Source: DYIU01 sp038326775
GTDB taxonomy: Bacteria > Actinomycetota > Geothermincolia > Fen-727 > Anoxymicrobiaceae
Direction: 5' to 3'
Assembly (NCBI GenBank): GCA_038326775.1
Contig: JBBQKJ010000011.1
Span: 1 to 64,000, forward strand
DNA length: 64,000 bases
Shown: positions 16,551 to 25,165 of the stretch, piece after piece
Layout: each line of letters begins with the position of its first letter
Position numbering within the stretch: position 1 is the first letter of the stretch
Notes under the pieces: model-generated
Told to the model about the DNA's origin: nothing
Seen by the model: the letters and a program-made list of their open reading frames with translations, nothing else
Database searches by the model: none
Position numbers and translations under genes: made by a program

Positions 16551-17288
16551 GTGGAGAAGACGAAGTTCGAGGTCCCGCCTGTCGGGGTGAAGATCCTGGA
16601 CTCGATGGAGGGCTTCGAGGCAGTCTCGGTTTACAATGGGGTCTCGTACTGCGACGCGGTGCGACGGGCGACGTCGGGCGAGGAGGTAGTCCTCGTTACA
16701 GGGTCCATCGAGGTCTGCAGGTGGTCGCCGGTGATCCTGGGTTTGAAAAGCCCCGAGAGCGATTTCGAAAAAAGCCTCGAGCCTCGCATGGAGGGGCTGG
16801 CGAAGGGCGTGTACGTGGCGCCGCTGTCGCGGTTCCGCGAAGGCCTCGAGCCGGACGTCGTCATCGTCCGGGGGCGCCCGGCGCAGTTGAGGAAGCTCGC
16901 GTCTGAGATGGGGGTGGGCGCGCTGCAGGACAGGTACCGCGGCCGGATCGGCTGGACGGCTCTGGACGTGGGGGAGGGGGGCTTGAGCTGGCGGGTGATG
17001 CTGGTGCACACGCTCAACTACTCCCTTAACTTGCTCAAGCGCTCCCGGCGTTTCGACGAGCTCACCAGGAAGCTGTTCCGGCGGGAGTCTGTCGCGAAGG
17101 CTTTTGAGAGGGCGGCCAAGAACGCGGTGGCCGATATGTCGATGTGCCGCAACGCGACTGTTTTGCCGTATGCCGAGGACGCCGGGAACATATCGTTCTT
17201 CTGCACCGGGGGAGTTACGTGGGGAGGCAACTCGCCCAGGAACATGACCTCGGGCTTTCCGTACAGGCTGATCAAACCCCTGCTGTAA
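16551..17288 (+). CDS. DUF169-family protein
   Basis: A 245-residue protein resembling the DUF169 (COG2043) family, with the early PPVGVKI stretch, SYCDAVRRA near 35 and a cysteine in EVCRWSP where family members have a conserved Cys. A second Cys pair is spread in the C-terminal half (MSMCRNATVLP, ISFFCTGG). The GTG start follows AAAGGAAGAG. Members are common in anaerobes and methanogens but have no established biochemical role, so I assign none. Confidence 0.75.
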   Translation: MEKTKFEVPPVGVKILDSMEGFEAVSVYNGVSYCDAVRRATSGEEVVLVTGSIEVCRWSPVILGLKSPESDFEKSLEPRMEGLAKGVYVAPLSRFREGLEPDVVIVRGRPAQLRKLASEMGVGALQDRYRGRIGWTALDVGEGGLSWRVMLVHTLNYSLNLLKRSRRFDELTRKLFRRESVAKAFERAAKNAVADMSMCRNATVLPYAEDAGNISFFCTGGVTWGGNSPRNMTSGFPYRLIKPLL

Positions 17289-17362
17289 CGCAACACCGCG
17301 GGGCCGGCCGCCGTGCACCAGGAAGAAGTCAGCCATGATTCACTGCTGTTCTCAGTCAGGTC

Positions 17363-18136
17363 TTACTCGAGCCAGGACCACATGCGGGTGGCGCCGGTGG
17401 GGCAGCGGGCGGCGCAGAGACCGCAGCCGAAGCACTCGAGCACTACCGGTTTTTCGTCCTTGAGCTCCCGCGCGGCGAACGGGCATACCTCCACACAGGT
17501 GCCGCACACGACGCAGACGCTGGCGTCGGCGGTCGCCCGCCAATCGCCTTTGACCAAGGGGTAGACGTCCTTCCCCAGCGAGCGGTTCAGGATGTATGGT
17601 ACGCAGCCGTCGGTGCAGCAGTTGCAGATGACATACTCGTTCATAGCGCCGCCGATAAGGCAGTGAAGGAAAACCATGTGAAACATACCCACCGAAGCGC
17701 ATACCTCGATGATGCGAACCGCCTCCTCGGCTTCGATGACGCGGTACTCGCGCGGGAAAGCCTCCAGCCAGACGTCGGTGCCGGTCCGGATGACGATATC
17801 GGTCTGGATGGGGTGGCGGCAGGCCCTGTGCCCGATGCGGCAGCGGCACGGGCCGACCGCGATGCGCCCCTCCAGCCCCCGGACCATCTCGACCAGCTTG
17901 TCTGTCGGGTACGGCCTGCCGGTGTCACCGTAATGCCCGAACGGGTACGCGATGGGGTAGAGCAGAAGCCAGCGGGTCAGGCGGAAGCGCGACAGGAACC
18001 TGAGCCTGCCCACGCAGGCGTGGTAGGAGATGTAGAGGACGGGCACCTCGATGAAGCGCGCGAAAACGCGCATGAGAAAAAGCCTGATGGGGCTGTGTTC
18101 ACCCGAAAGCCAGTCGTGGTTGAGGTGCCCGAGCAC
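17363..18136 (-). CDS. Iron-sulfur protein with two C-terminal 4Fe-4S clusters
   Basis: A 257-residue protein. The start is the GTG at 18136, whose last base position overlaps the preceding SDR stop (TAGTG); the longer frame upstream lies over that gene. Cys-rich blocks appear in order: PCRCRIGHRACRH (about 105), ICNCCTDGC (about 173), then a ferredoxin-like pair, CVVCGTCVEVCP and CFGCGLCAARCP (about 210-250), enough for two 4Fe-4S clusters plus possibly another. I do not recognise a named enzyme; electron transfer coupled to the upstream dehydrogenase is an inference from the overlap. Confidence 0.75.
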   Translation of the reverse strand: MLGHLNHDWLSGEHSPIRLFLMRVFARFIEVPVLYISYHACVGRLRFLSRFRLTRWLLLYPIAYPFGHYGDTGRPYPTDKLVEMVRGLEGRIAVGPCRCRIGHRACRHPIQTDIVIRTGTDVWLEAFPREYRVIEAEEAVRIIEVCASVGMFHMVFLHCLIGGAMNEYVICNCCTDGCVPYILNRSLGKDVYPLVKGDWRATADASVCVVCGTCVEVCPFAARELKDEKPVVLECFGCGLCAARCPTGATRMWSWLE

Positions 18137-18903
18137 TAGTTCAGCAGGCCGCCGCCATCGGCCAGCACGGTGACGCCGGTTATGTAGCTCGCCGCGTCGG
18201 AGGCGAGGTAGACGGCCAGCCCGGCCATCTCCTCGGGCTGCGCCATGCGGCCAAGGGGTGTTCTGCCGGTGGCTATCTTCAGTATCTCCTCGCTGGCCCA
18301 CAGCGCCTGGCTGAAATGCGTTTTCACCAGGCCCGGGGCGATGCCGTTGACCCTTATGCCCTGTGAACCCCACTCCAGCGCGAACGCCTTGGTCACCATG
18401 TCGAGGCCCGCCTTGCTGACCGAGTACATGCCAAGCATGGGGGTGGGCTTGACGCCGGCCTCGGAGCTTACGTTGATTATCGAACCCCTGCCCTTCTCGA
18501 GCATGACCTCTCCGACCATCATGGTCAGAAAGAAGATGCCCTTGAGGTTGACGTCCATTATCTTGTCCCAGGCGCCCTCGTCGGACTGCATGAGGGGCCC
18601 GAACACCGGGTTCGTCGCCGCGTTGTTGACCAGTATGTCGATGGTGCCGTACGCATCTATGGCCCCGTCGACCACGGACTTCAGGGAGTCGAGCTTGCCC
18701 ATGTGGGCCGGGATGCAGATGGCTTCGCCGCCGGCGGCTTCTATCTTCTCCTTGACGGCGTTGAGGCCCTCCAGCTTGCGGCTCGACAGCACCACCTTCG
18801 CCCCGAACTCCGCCAGCGCCATGGCGATCGCCTCGCCGATGCCGCGGCTGCCCCCGGTCACGATGGCCACTTTGCCGGTCAGGTCAAACATCTCTTTGTA
18901 CAT
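18136..18903 (-). CDS. Short-chain dehydrogenase/reductase
   Basis: A 255-residue classical SDR with the TGGSRGIG cofactor loop (near 16), NNAA (near 95), a catalytic Ser in NVSSEAG and the YSVSK catalytic Tyr-Lys pair, ending in the usual ADGGGLLN. I chose the ATG at 18903, three bases after GGGTGAGG, over a GTG 30 bases earlier. It resembles acyl-CoA or 2-deoxygluconate-type SDRs used in fatty or aromatic acid metabolism; the substrate is not readable. It is coupled to the iron-sulfur protein and is divergent from the HSD17B4-like gene. Confidence 0.88.
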   Translation of the reverse strand: MYKEMFDLTGKVAIVTGGSRGIGEAIAMALAEFGAKVVLSSRKLEGLNAVKEKIEAAGGEAICIPAHMGKLDSLKSVVDGAIDAYGTIDILVNNAATNPVFGPLMQSDEGAWDKIMDVNLKGIFFLTMMVGEVMLEKGRGSIINVSSEAGVKPTPMLGMYSVSKAGLDMVTKAFALEWGSQGIRVNGIAPGLVKTHFSQALWASEEILKIATGRTPLGRMAQPEEMAGLAVYLASDAASYITGVTVLADGGGLLN

Positions 18904-18988
18904 GCGCCTCACCCTTTCGCGTGTATCGCTCACCGGCCGTGTTCGCGCCCGTCCTGCCGTCCGGCTGAGCAGTCACTTGCCGACAGTC

Positions 18989-19007
18989 CAATATATTAAC
19001 AATATTG
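18989..19007. promoter_or_regulatory. Candidate operator palindrome between divergent fatty-acid genes
   Basis: The sequence CAATAT-N7-ATATTG forms a perfect 6-bp inverted repeat in an AT-rich patch between the SDR (minus) and the HSD17B4-like gene (plus). Its size and place fit a TetR- or MarR-type operator, but no regulator gene is adjacent. A TATAAT at 19048-19053 could be the -10 of the plus-strand operon; no good -35 is seen at the right distance. Confidence 0.4.
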
Positions 19008-19111
19008 CGGCCGCTTGACCTTGCATACGCCTGTCCGCTTTGAATAGTATAATACCGCTCTTGGATAGCACTAATTCAGTTTAGTAGTGTGTTGACGAAA
19101 GGAGATGGAGC

Positions 19112-20023
19112 ATGGCTGAAGAGATCAGGTTTGACGACCGGGTAGCGGTAATCACGGGAGCAGGCGGAGGGCTTGGCCGCGCGCACGCTCTCCTGCTTGC
19201 GAGCCGTGGGGCGAAAGTGGTTGTAAACGACCTGGGTGGTGCGATGGACGGCACCGGCGGGGACGCGACTCCCGCGCAGAAGGTCTGTGATGAGATAAAG
19301 GCCGCCGGCGGCGAGGCCGTACCGAACTACGACAGCGTCTCCGAGTGGGACAGCGCCCAGAACATCATCAAGACCGCCATCGACACCTGGGGCAAGATCG
19401 ACATCCTCATAAACAACGCGGGTATCCTGCGCGACAAGAGCATCATGAAGATGGAGATCATGGATTGGGACCTCATCATGGCGGTCCACCTCTCGGGCAC
19501 TTTCTTCTGCACCAAGGCGGCGTTCCCACACATGAGGGAGGCCGGTTACGGGCGCATCCTCTCGACATCCTCGGCCGCGGGCATTTACGGCAACTTCGGC
19601 CAGACCAACTACGGTGCGGCCAAGATGGGCATCGCCGGCATGATGCTGTCGGTCAAGCTCGAGGGTGCCAAGTACAACATCATGGCGAATACCCTGGTGC
19701 CGGTGGCGGGGACCCGGCTGACCGCGACGGTCATGCCTCCCCAGGTGGTTGACATGCTCAAGCCCGAGTTCGTGTCGCCGATAGCCGCCTACGCGGTCAG
19801 CGAGGCGTGCGTGCAGTCCGGCCAGATATTCGTGGCCGGCGCGGGGTACTTCAGCCGCGCGGCGATAGTCGAGGGTCCCGGCGCGTTCTTCGATGACCCG
19901 GCGGCGGTCACCCCGGATGATGTCGCCGGCAGGTGGAGCGAGATAATCAACCTCGAGGGCGCGGTCGAGTTCGACTCGGCTACGGCTCAGACCGGTCATT
20001 CACTGAGCCACCTCAAGCTGTAA
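19112..20023 (+). CDS. HSD17B4-like (3R)-hydroxyacyl-CoA dehydrogenase
   Basis: A 303-residue SDR of the type found in the N-terminal part of peroxisomal multifunctional enzyme 2. It has TGAGGGLGRAHAL (about 15), VVNDLGG, which binds the adenine ribose side, NNAGILRD (about 108), a catalytic Ser in STSSAAG and YGAAK. The C-terminal extension of about 70 residues beyond the SDR core is also usual for this group. It is followed after 41 bp by the matching MaoC hydratase, so the pair performs the hydration and oxidation steps of R-specific beta-oxidation. A strong AAAGGAG precedes the ATG. Confidence 0.88.
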   Translation: MAEEIRFDDRVAVITGAGGGLGRAHALLLASRGAKVVVNDLGGAMDGTGGDATPAQKVCDEIKAAGGEAVPNYDSVSEWDSAQNIIKTAIDTWGKIDILINNAGILRDKSIMKMEIMDWDLIMAVHLSGTFFCTKAAFPHMREAGYGRILSTSSAAGIYGNFGQTNYGAAKMGIAGMMLSVKLEGAKYNIMANTLVPVAGTRLTATVMPPQVVDMLKPEFVSPIAAYAVSEACVQSGQIFVAGAGYFSRAAIVEGPGAFFDDPAAVTPDDVAGRWSEIINLEGAVEFDSATAQTGHSLSHLKL

Positions 20024-20064
20024 TCGACGGCTTGTCGTGACGAAAAAGGTAAGGAGGTAGAGGT

Positions 20065-20922
20065 ATGCCGATAGACCTGTCGAAAGCACTCGGCGCGGAA
20101 CTCCCCGCGCTTGACTACACCTACGACCAGAGCAAGCTGATACTGTATGCTCTTGGCGTTGGGGCCGGCGCCGATCCGGACGACCTCAAGTTCTGCTACG
20201 AGAACGCGCCCGGACTGGTGGCGCTGCCAACGTTCGGGGTCATCCCGCCGTTCCCGGCTTTGATGGGCTTGCTGGGCGCGCCGGGCGTGGACATCAACCT
20301 GATGATGCTGCTGCACGGCGAGCAGTATCTCGAGGTGCGGAAGCCTCTGGCTCCAGGCGGGGGCAAGCTTACCACCAAACCGAAGGTCATCAACATCTAC
20401 GACAAGGGCAAGGGCGCGCTGATCGAGCTCGAGGCCGAGACCACGGACGAGACCGGCGACGTCGTTTACTACAACGTCTTCGGCACGTTCATCCGCGGCG
20501 AGGGAGGGTTCGGCGGCGAGAAAGGACCGGCCGCCGGCAACGAGGCCCCCGACCGCGCCCCGGACAAGGTGGTCGAGTTGGCGACCCATCCAGAGCAGGC
20601 GCTGCTTTACAGGCTCTCCGGCGATATCAACCCGCTGCACGCGGACCCCAACTTCGCGGCAATGGCCGGCTACGATAAGCCTATCTTGCACGGGCTGTGC
20701 AGTTTCGGGGTTGCCGGCAGGGCGATCCTCAAGGAGTACTGCGGCAACGACCCGGCAAAGTTCAAGTCGGTCAAGGTGCGCTTCTCCCGACCCGTTTTCC
20801 CGGGAGAGACAATCGTCACGGAGATGTGGGATGAGGGCGGAGGAAAGATCCTCTTCCAGGTCAAGACCAGGGAGCGCCCCGAGGAGACCTCCATCGCCAA
20901 CGCGGTAGCAATGGTCGAGTAA
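20065..20922 (+). CDS. MaoC-family (R)-specific enoyl-CoA hydratase (hydratase 2)
   Basis: A 285-residue two-hotdog protein of the hydratase-2 type. The N-terminal half (1-125) is the substrate-cavity hotdog; the C-terminal half has the hydratase motif YRLSGDINPLHADPNFA followed by PILHG, with the catalytic Asp and His in GDINPLH. In animals the same two activities are fused in one protein, whereas here they are neighbours. The ATG follows AAGGAGGTAGAGGT. A palindromic repeat begins ten bases after the stop. Confidence 0.9.
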   Translation: MPIDLSKALGAELPALDYTYDQSKLILYALGVGAGADPDDLKFCYENAPGLVALPTFGVIPPFPALMGLLGAPGVDINLMMLLHGEQYLEVRKPLAPGGGKLTTKPKVINIYDKGKGALIELEAETTDETGDVVYYNVFGTFIRGEGGFGGEKGPAAGNEAPDRAPDKVVELATHPEQALLYRLSGDINPLHADPNFAAMAGYDKPILHGLCSFGVAGRAILKEYCGNDPAKFKSVKVRFSRPVFPGETIVTEMWDEGGGKILFQVKTRERPEETSIANAVAMVE

Positions 20923-20931
20923 CGCAACATC

Positions 20932-20978
20932 GGGGCCAGGTCACTTTTCTGCATTTTGCAGCAAAGTGACCTGACCCC
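20932..20978. repeat. Palindromic repeat, type B, copy 1
   Basis: A 47-bp inverted repeat: GGGGCCAGGTCACTTTTCTG on the left and GCAAAGTGACCTGACCCC on the right, arms of about 18 bp with one mismatch. It starts right after the hydratase gene (stop at 20922). The same junction, CGCAACAT followed by GGGG, recurs after the ligase stop at 33738. Confidence 0.85.
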
Positions 20979-20990
20979 TTCCAGAAGATC

Positions 20991-21018
20991 TTGAGCCGGG
21001 GCTCGTGTCCCGGCTCAA
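20991..21018. terminator. Hairpin with possible terminator role
   Basis: A perfect 10-bp stem, TTGAGCCGGG (20991-21000) with CCCGGCTCAA (21009-21018) around an 8-nt loop. The stem repeats the one at 15827-15851. There is no T-run directly after it on either strand, so termination is uncertain. It lies between two convergent genes. Confidence 0.5.
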
Positions 21019-21112
21019 GGCTGTCATAAGCGGTTTTCCCATGAAAGGCCGGGGCCCGGCTGCTCCTCAACAACCGGGCCCATCCGAACGTCCTGGGGGT
21101 TGTCCGTATTGC

Positions 21113-21631
21113 CTAGATATCTATGGTTGCCTGATAACCGGGCTTGACGCCGTTCCTGGCGAACCAGCCCTGGTTGACCTCTATGGCGTAGCGGTAGCTA
21201 TCGGGCGGCTCGATGGGGGTGAGGTCGAACGGCTTCATGTCAGCTATCCCCAGGACCTTGCCGTCCGCGTCGATGAAGGCGATGGACAGTGGTAGCGAGG
21301 TGTTCTTCATGTAGAAGGCGGTCTTTGTGTCGCCCTTGAAGTCGAACAGCATTCCGCTGTTCTTACCGAGCTCGTCGCGGCCCATCAGCCCCGCTGCGGT
21401 TTCGGAAGGTGTATTGGCGACTTCCGTGGCAAGGGTCGCCACCCTCGAGTCGTTGCTGAACGCCACCGTCGAACCCTTGCAGCTGATGGCAAAGAACACG
21501 GTACCCCCGACTAACATAAAGATGAGCAAGAACGGCAGGATGTTCCTGGCTTGCGCAACCATCGGCTGCACCGCCGAGTTGATATCTATATGACCCCATG
21601 TGTTTTCGTGTACTCCAGCTCTAACTGTCAT
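21113..21631 (-). CDS. DUF192-family membrane-anchored protein
   Basis: A 172-residue protein with an N-terminal hydrophobic segment (about 31-49) ending in SC, so it may be a lipoprotein at Cys51, although the lipobox FAISC is weak. The DUF192 core follows: VANTPSETAAGLMGRDELGKNSGMLF, then FYMKNTSLPLSIAFID and a final NQGWFARNGVKPG. The family is exported and uncharacterised. An alternative ATG at 21562 would keep the membrane segment and lose 23 residues; I kept the longer form because AGGTTGAG precedes it. Confidence 0.82.
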   Translation of the reverse strand: MTVRAGVHENTWGHIDINSAVQPMVAQARNILPFLLIFMLVGGTVFFAISCKGSTVAFSNDSRVATLATEVANTPSETAAGLMGRDELGKNSGMLFDFKGDTKTAFYMKNTSLPLSIAFIDADGKVLGIADMKPFDLTPIEPPDSYRYAIEVNQGWFARNGVKPGYQATIDI

Positions 21632-22162
21632 CTCAACCTAATATTTACCTTCCGCCCCACTTTTTCCTTCTCTGCTGCCTTGAGCGATTTCTCGAGCGCC
21701 TGACCCGGCAGGGACTTCTCCGGCCCCGGCTTTTCGATTCGCTCTTAATGGCAAACCGAAAAGAATCGCTCTGTAGTGGGAATAGCATCCGCTTCAAGAG
21801 ACTTCAGGGTAGGATTGCAGGGCGAGCTTTCGACCAGAAAATGTGGCCTGCTCGCGACCCATACGGACTTGCATGATTATTATAGGGGATACCAGGACAC
21901 CTGTAAACACTTGAGTTAAGGTTTAGCCAGTCTGGGGAGAATCACGACTGATTTCAATTATTGATACTTGCTGAGAACAAGAGTTAAGAGATGTTAAAGA
22001 AGAATCCTGCCGAAGCGGTCATGTCACTTTTCTCCATTTCCAGAGTCATGTTGGGGTCAGGCACCTTGACATGAATTTACGGCATTGCTCTGATGTAACA
22101 GATGCAAATTCATGTCAAGGTGCCTGACCCCAACATGAATGACCTGACCCCGATGACGCAGA
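21632..22162. other. Non-coding stretch with nested repeats
   Basis: About 530 bases without a convincing gene. 21640-22015 shows no open frame of note and no clear RNA. 22017-22045 looks like the left arm of a type B repeat (CATGTCACTTTTCTCCATTT), 22046-22138 is a complete type A palindrome, and 22140-22150 (GACCTGACCCC) looks like the right end of the type B copy. Confidence 0.6.
22046..22138. repeat. Palindromic repeat, type A, copy 2 (33-bp perfect arms)
   Basis: The arms at 22046-22078 and 22106-22138 are exact reverse complements over 33 bp (beginning TCATGTTGGGGTCAGGCACC). They enclose a 27-nt loop. Flanking type B pieces suggest that it inserted into, or assembled with, another repeat. 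Confidence 0.9.
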
Positions 22163-23314
22163 TTAGAGGCCGAGGGTCCTTGTGATAATGAGCTTCTGTA
22201 TCTCGGTCGTACCGCCGACGATTGTCTGTATGCGAGCGTCGCGCCATGCCCGCTCCATCGGGTACTCCTTCATGTAGCCGTAACCACCCATCAGCTGCAT
22301 GGAGTCATACGCGACTTCGTTCGAGACCTCCGTCGTGAACCACTTGGCCATCGAGACCTCCTTGAGGCAATCGAGACCGCGGTTGTACATGTCACAGCAA
22401 CGGTAGGTGAGCTCCTTCGAAGCCTCGATCTTCGTGGCCATCTCGGCTATCTTGAACGCGTTGTGCTGGTGGCGCGATATGGCCTTGCCGAACTGCTTGC
22501 GTTCCCTGGCGTATTCGATGGCCATCTGCAGGATCATCTCGGCGGCCGAGTAGGCGCCAACCGCGATGAGCAGGCGCTCGGGCTGGAAGTTGGACATTAT
22601 CTGGAAGAAGCCCTGGCCGACCTCGCCCAGGACCTGCGTCCTGGGGACCCTCATGTCGGTGAAGAACAGTTCGGCGGTATCACTGCTCCGCAGGCCGCAC
22701 TTGTCGAGCTTTCGGCTTACCTCGAAGCCCGGGGTGTCAGTGTCCACGATGAACTCGGTGATGCCGCCGTAGCCGGCGTCCTTGTCGGTCTTGGCCGCTA
22801 CGATTATCCAGTCGGCGCGCGCGCCGTTGGTGATGAATATCTTGTTGCCGTTGATGATGTAGGAGTCGCCGTCTTCCACCGCGGTGCAAAGCATGGCGGC
22901 AACGTCACTGCCCGCCTCGGGCTCGGTGACGGCCAGCGCGCCCAGCGATTCACCCTTGACGGCGGACACCAGGTACTTCTGCTTCTGCTTCTCGGTAGCG
23001 TGATGCATGATGGCGGGCATGGCCACTTCCATGTGCACGCCCACCGCGGTCATGAAACCGCTGCACCCGCTCCTTATGAGCTCCTCGAAAAGAATGACGA
23101 TCGCCCAGTAGTCCGACCCGCCGCCGCCGTACTCCTCCGGGGCCCTCAAGCCCAGGAAGCCGAGCTCGCCCATCTTGCGGAACGCCTCGGCATCATAGGC
23201 CTCATTCTCTTCCCATTCCTCGGCGTGAGGAGCGATTTCTTTCTCGCAGAACTCGCGAACGGATTGGCGCAGCATCTCGTGCTCGTCGTTGAAGTACGGA
23301 TATTTCTTTTCCAC
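22163..23314 (-). CDS. Acyl-CoA dehydrogenase
   Basis: A 383-residue FAD flavoprotein that introduces the alpha-beta double bond in acyl-CoA. The start is the GTG at 23314, seven bases after GAGGAGG; a longer frame upstream has no ribosome site. Typical motifs are ALAVTEPEAGSD (about 127), KIFITNGARADW (about 158) and the C-terminal MGGYGYMKEYPMER. The position that holds the catalytic Glu in medium-chain enzymes reads GG in IVGGTTEIQ, but QPERLLIA (Glu246) supplies a helix-G Glu as in isovaleryl- and long-chain enzymes. It probably works with the genes at 19112-20922. Confidence 0.9.
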   Translation of the reverse strand: MEKKYPYFNDEHEMLRQSVREFCEKEIAPHAEEWEENEAYDAEAFRKMGELGFLGLRAPEEYGGGGSDYWAIVILFEELIRSGCSGFMTAVGVHMEVAMPAIMHHATEKQKQKYLVSAVKGESLGALAVTEPEAGSDVAAMLCTAVEDGDSYIINGNKIFITNGARADWIIVAAKTDKDAGYGGITEFIVDTDTPGFEVSRKLDKCGLRSSDTAELFFTDMRVPRTQVLGEVGQGFFQIMSNFQPERLLIAVGAYSAAEMILQMAIEYARERKQFGKAISRHQHNAFKIAEMATKIEASKELTYRCCDMYNRGLDCLKEVSMAKWFTTEVSNEVAYDSMQLMGGYGYMKEYPMERAWRDARIQTIVGGTTEIQKLIITRTLGL

Positions 23315-23440
23315 TTCACTACCTCCTCGAAAGGGATGGCCTGCCGCGGGCATTATAATACATCCATGCCTCGCGCAAGCTGTGAGGGAGGTGAAATCAT
23401 TCGATGTTTGACCGGCGGTAAGCGTCCGGATGATGTAGCG

Positions 23441-25165
23441 TTAGATGGGGATGACGGGGGAGGTCGAGGGGAAGGGGGACTCGGGCACCTGCCCGCCGTC
23501 AGGATTCAAGTCGTTCCAGAAATCCCTGTACATGTCCTCGAGAGGTCCGAGGTCCATTTCGTCGGGCGCCAGGCCTTTCAGCAGGTCCTCGAGGAGGCTC
23601 CCGCCCGGGAGCGACGAGGCTATGTCTTCGCCTGCGTGCTTCTCCCTGACCCAGCGCTGGTGCAGGGCCGCCACAGCGGCGGGGTCGCTCGCGTTGTCCT
23701 TGAACGCCTGCATAAGGTCATCAGGTGCGGGGTTGAGAAAGGCGTACTTCTGGTAGTACGCGCCAAGGCTTTTCTCGAACGCCTCTTCGCCCATCTGCTT
23801 CTCCAGAGCCTGAAAAAAGAGAGCGCCTTTGGAATAGACGATGGCGGTGAACTGACGCTCGCTCTTGAAGGAGTCAACAGGCGCGTCGACAACCCCGTCA
23901 CCACTCCCGAGCAGGCTCCCGGCGGAATACGGCAGCGTTATCTGCATCTCGAGCTGCTTCTTCGCGGCGTCCTCGCCGTGCTGCCAGCGGAAGTAGAGCA
24001 CGCTCGAATAGTTGGTGAGCGACTCGTCCTGCCAGGGGTGCGCAATGGAGTCGCTGCCGACCACGATTCCCCACCACTGGTGGCAGACCTCGTGGGCCAC
24101 GACGAACTCGAGCGCCTCCCCCATGATGCCGCCGGTAAGGTTTTTCAGCAGGTCGTTGAGCTGGTCGCCGCCCCGGTCCTTGAGCGAGTCGGGAAGGGGG
24201 ACGCTAACCCCTCCGGCCATACCGTAGAGCATCCTCGCTATAAGGACCTGGCCCGCGAACTCCATGCCCGCCGCGCTGCCCCCGAGCGAGGCCTCGCAAA
24301 CGTTCAGCCTCTTGTACGGGTACGGGCCGAAGTGCTCGTTGAACTGCCCGAGCGCGTTCGCGCAGTATTCAAGCGCCTTCTTTCCCCCGTCGCTCGAGTC
24401 CAACAGATAATAGGAGACGATCTCGGTCGGGCCAACGCGCCTGGTCGATGACCGGTAGGCCGCGCTCGCCTGCGCGGCGAAATCCCTTACCGGGCCCGCG
24501 GCAAACGAGAAGGTACGCCGGCCGCCCGATTTGCCGCTGCCGGTCTCCAGCCCGGTGGCGGCCACCTGGAAGTTGCCCGGCACGTCGAGCGAGACGTTGA
24601 AGTATGCGGAGTCGAAATCGGATATGTCGCCGAACGGCGGCACCTCGCGGGCCTCCCATGCGCCACCTCTGCAGGTGGTGACGAGCGGCATGAAATAGCC
24701 GAGGTTGAAGATGTCTTTATCGCGCCCGAAGATACCGTAACCGCCCGCCGCCTCGCCGGTGATGAGCCCTTTCAGGTCACCCGTTACGCCCTCGGTCTCG
24801 GGGACGTACTCCTTGAAGGAGAAAGCCACGACCGCCTCGCTTCGCGGCGCCAGCGGCTTCGGAAGTGTAACGGTAAGGAGCGAGTTGTCGAGGGTCGTTC
24901 GCGCCTGGCTTCCGCCCACCCGAGCTCCGGTCACTGTTGCTTCAACGCCTTTGGGACGGACGCCGGGGCTGTTCGCGTAGACCCGGAAGACTATTTTCTT
25001 GAGCGTGTCCGGGGTGCGGTTGGTGAACAGAACCGCCTCCTTCCCGGAGACGCTATTCTCGCTGGTGTCAAGCCGCGCCTTCACCGAGTAGATGGAAGCG
25101 GCTTTCACCCGCCCGCCGGCGAGCTTTCTGCCCTCGGCGGTCAGGTACTCCTCGCAAACGCTCAC
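23441..25165 (-). CDS. M1-family gluzincin peptidase, main body (frame-broken N-terminus)
   Basis: A 574-residue frame carrying an M1-like metallopeptidase. The zinc site HEVCH is followed after 18 residues by the third ligand Glu in WQDESL, exactly the M1 spacing. An upstream GMEFAG stands where M1 enzymes have GAMEN. The frame lacks any signal or membrane anchor, but codons continue in frame upstream (GTYALIYHL...) and join the zinc-ribbon and membrane-helix fragment at 25162-25515 if one base is restored near 25247-25270. The intact product would be about 690 residues, anchored in the membrane with the peptidase outside. Confidence 0.85.
   Translation of the reverse strand: MSVCEEYLTAEGRKLAGGRVKAASIYSVKARLDTSENSVSGKEAVLFTNRTPDTLKKIVFRVYANSPGVRPKGVEATVTGARVGGSQARTTLDNSLLTVTLPKPLAPRSEAVVAFSFKEYVPETEGVTGDLKGLITGEAAGGYGIFGRDKDIFNLGYFMPLVTTCRGGAWEAREVPPFGDISDFDSAYFNVSLDVPGNFQVAATGLETGSGKSGGRRTFSFAAGPVRDFAAQASAAYRSSTRRVGPTEIVSYYLLDSSDGGKKALEYCANALGQFNEHFGPYPYKRLNVCEASLGGSAAGMEFAGQVLIARMLYGMAGGVSVPLPDSLKDRGGDQLNDLLKNLTGGIMGEALEFVVAHEVCHQWWGIVVGSDSIAHPWQDESLTNYSSVLYFRWQHGEDAAKKQLEMQITLPYSAGSLLGSGDGVVDAPVDSFKSERQFTAIVYSKGALFFQALEKQMGEEAFEKSLGAYYQKYAFLNPAPDDLMQAFKDNASDPAAVAALHQRWVREKHAGEDIASSLPGGSLLEDLLKGLAPDEMDLGPLEDMYRDFWNDLNPDGGQVPESPFPSTSPVIPI

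Noticed and set aside
16551..17288. Calling the DUF169 protein part of the rubrerythrin unit
   Set aside because: A strong terminator separates them at 16463-16491, and the second gene has its own ribosome site.
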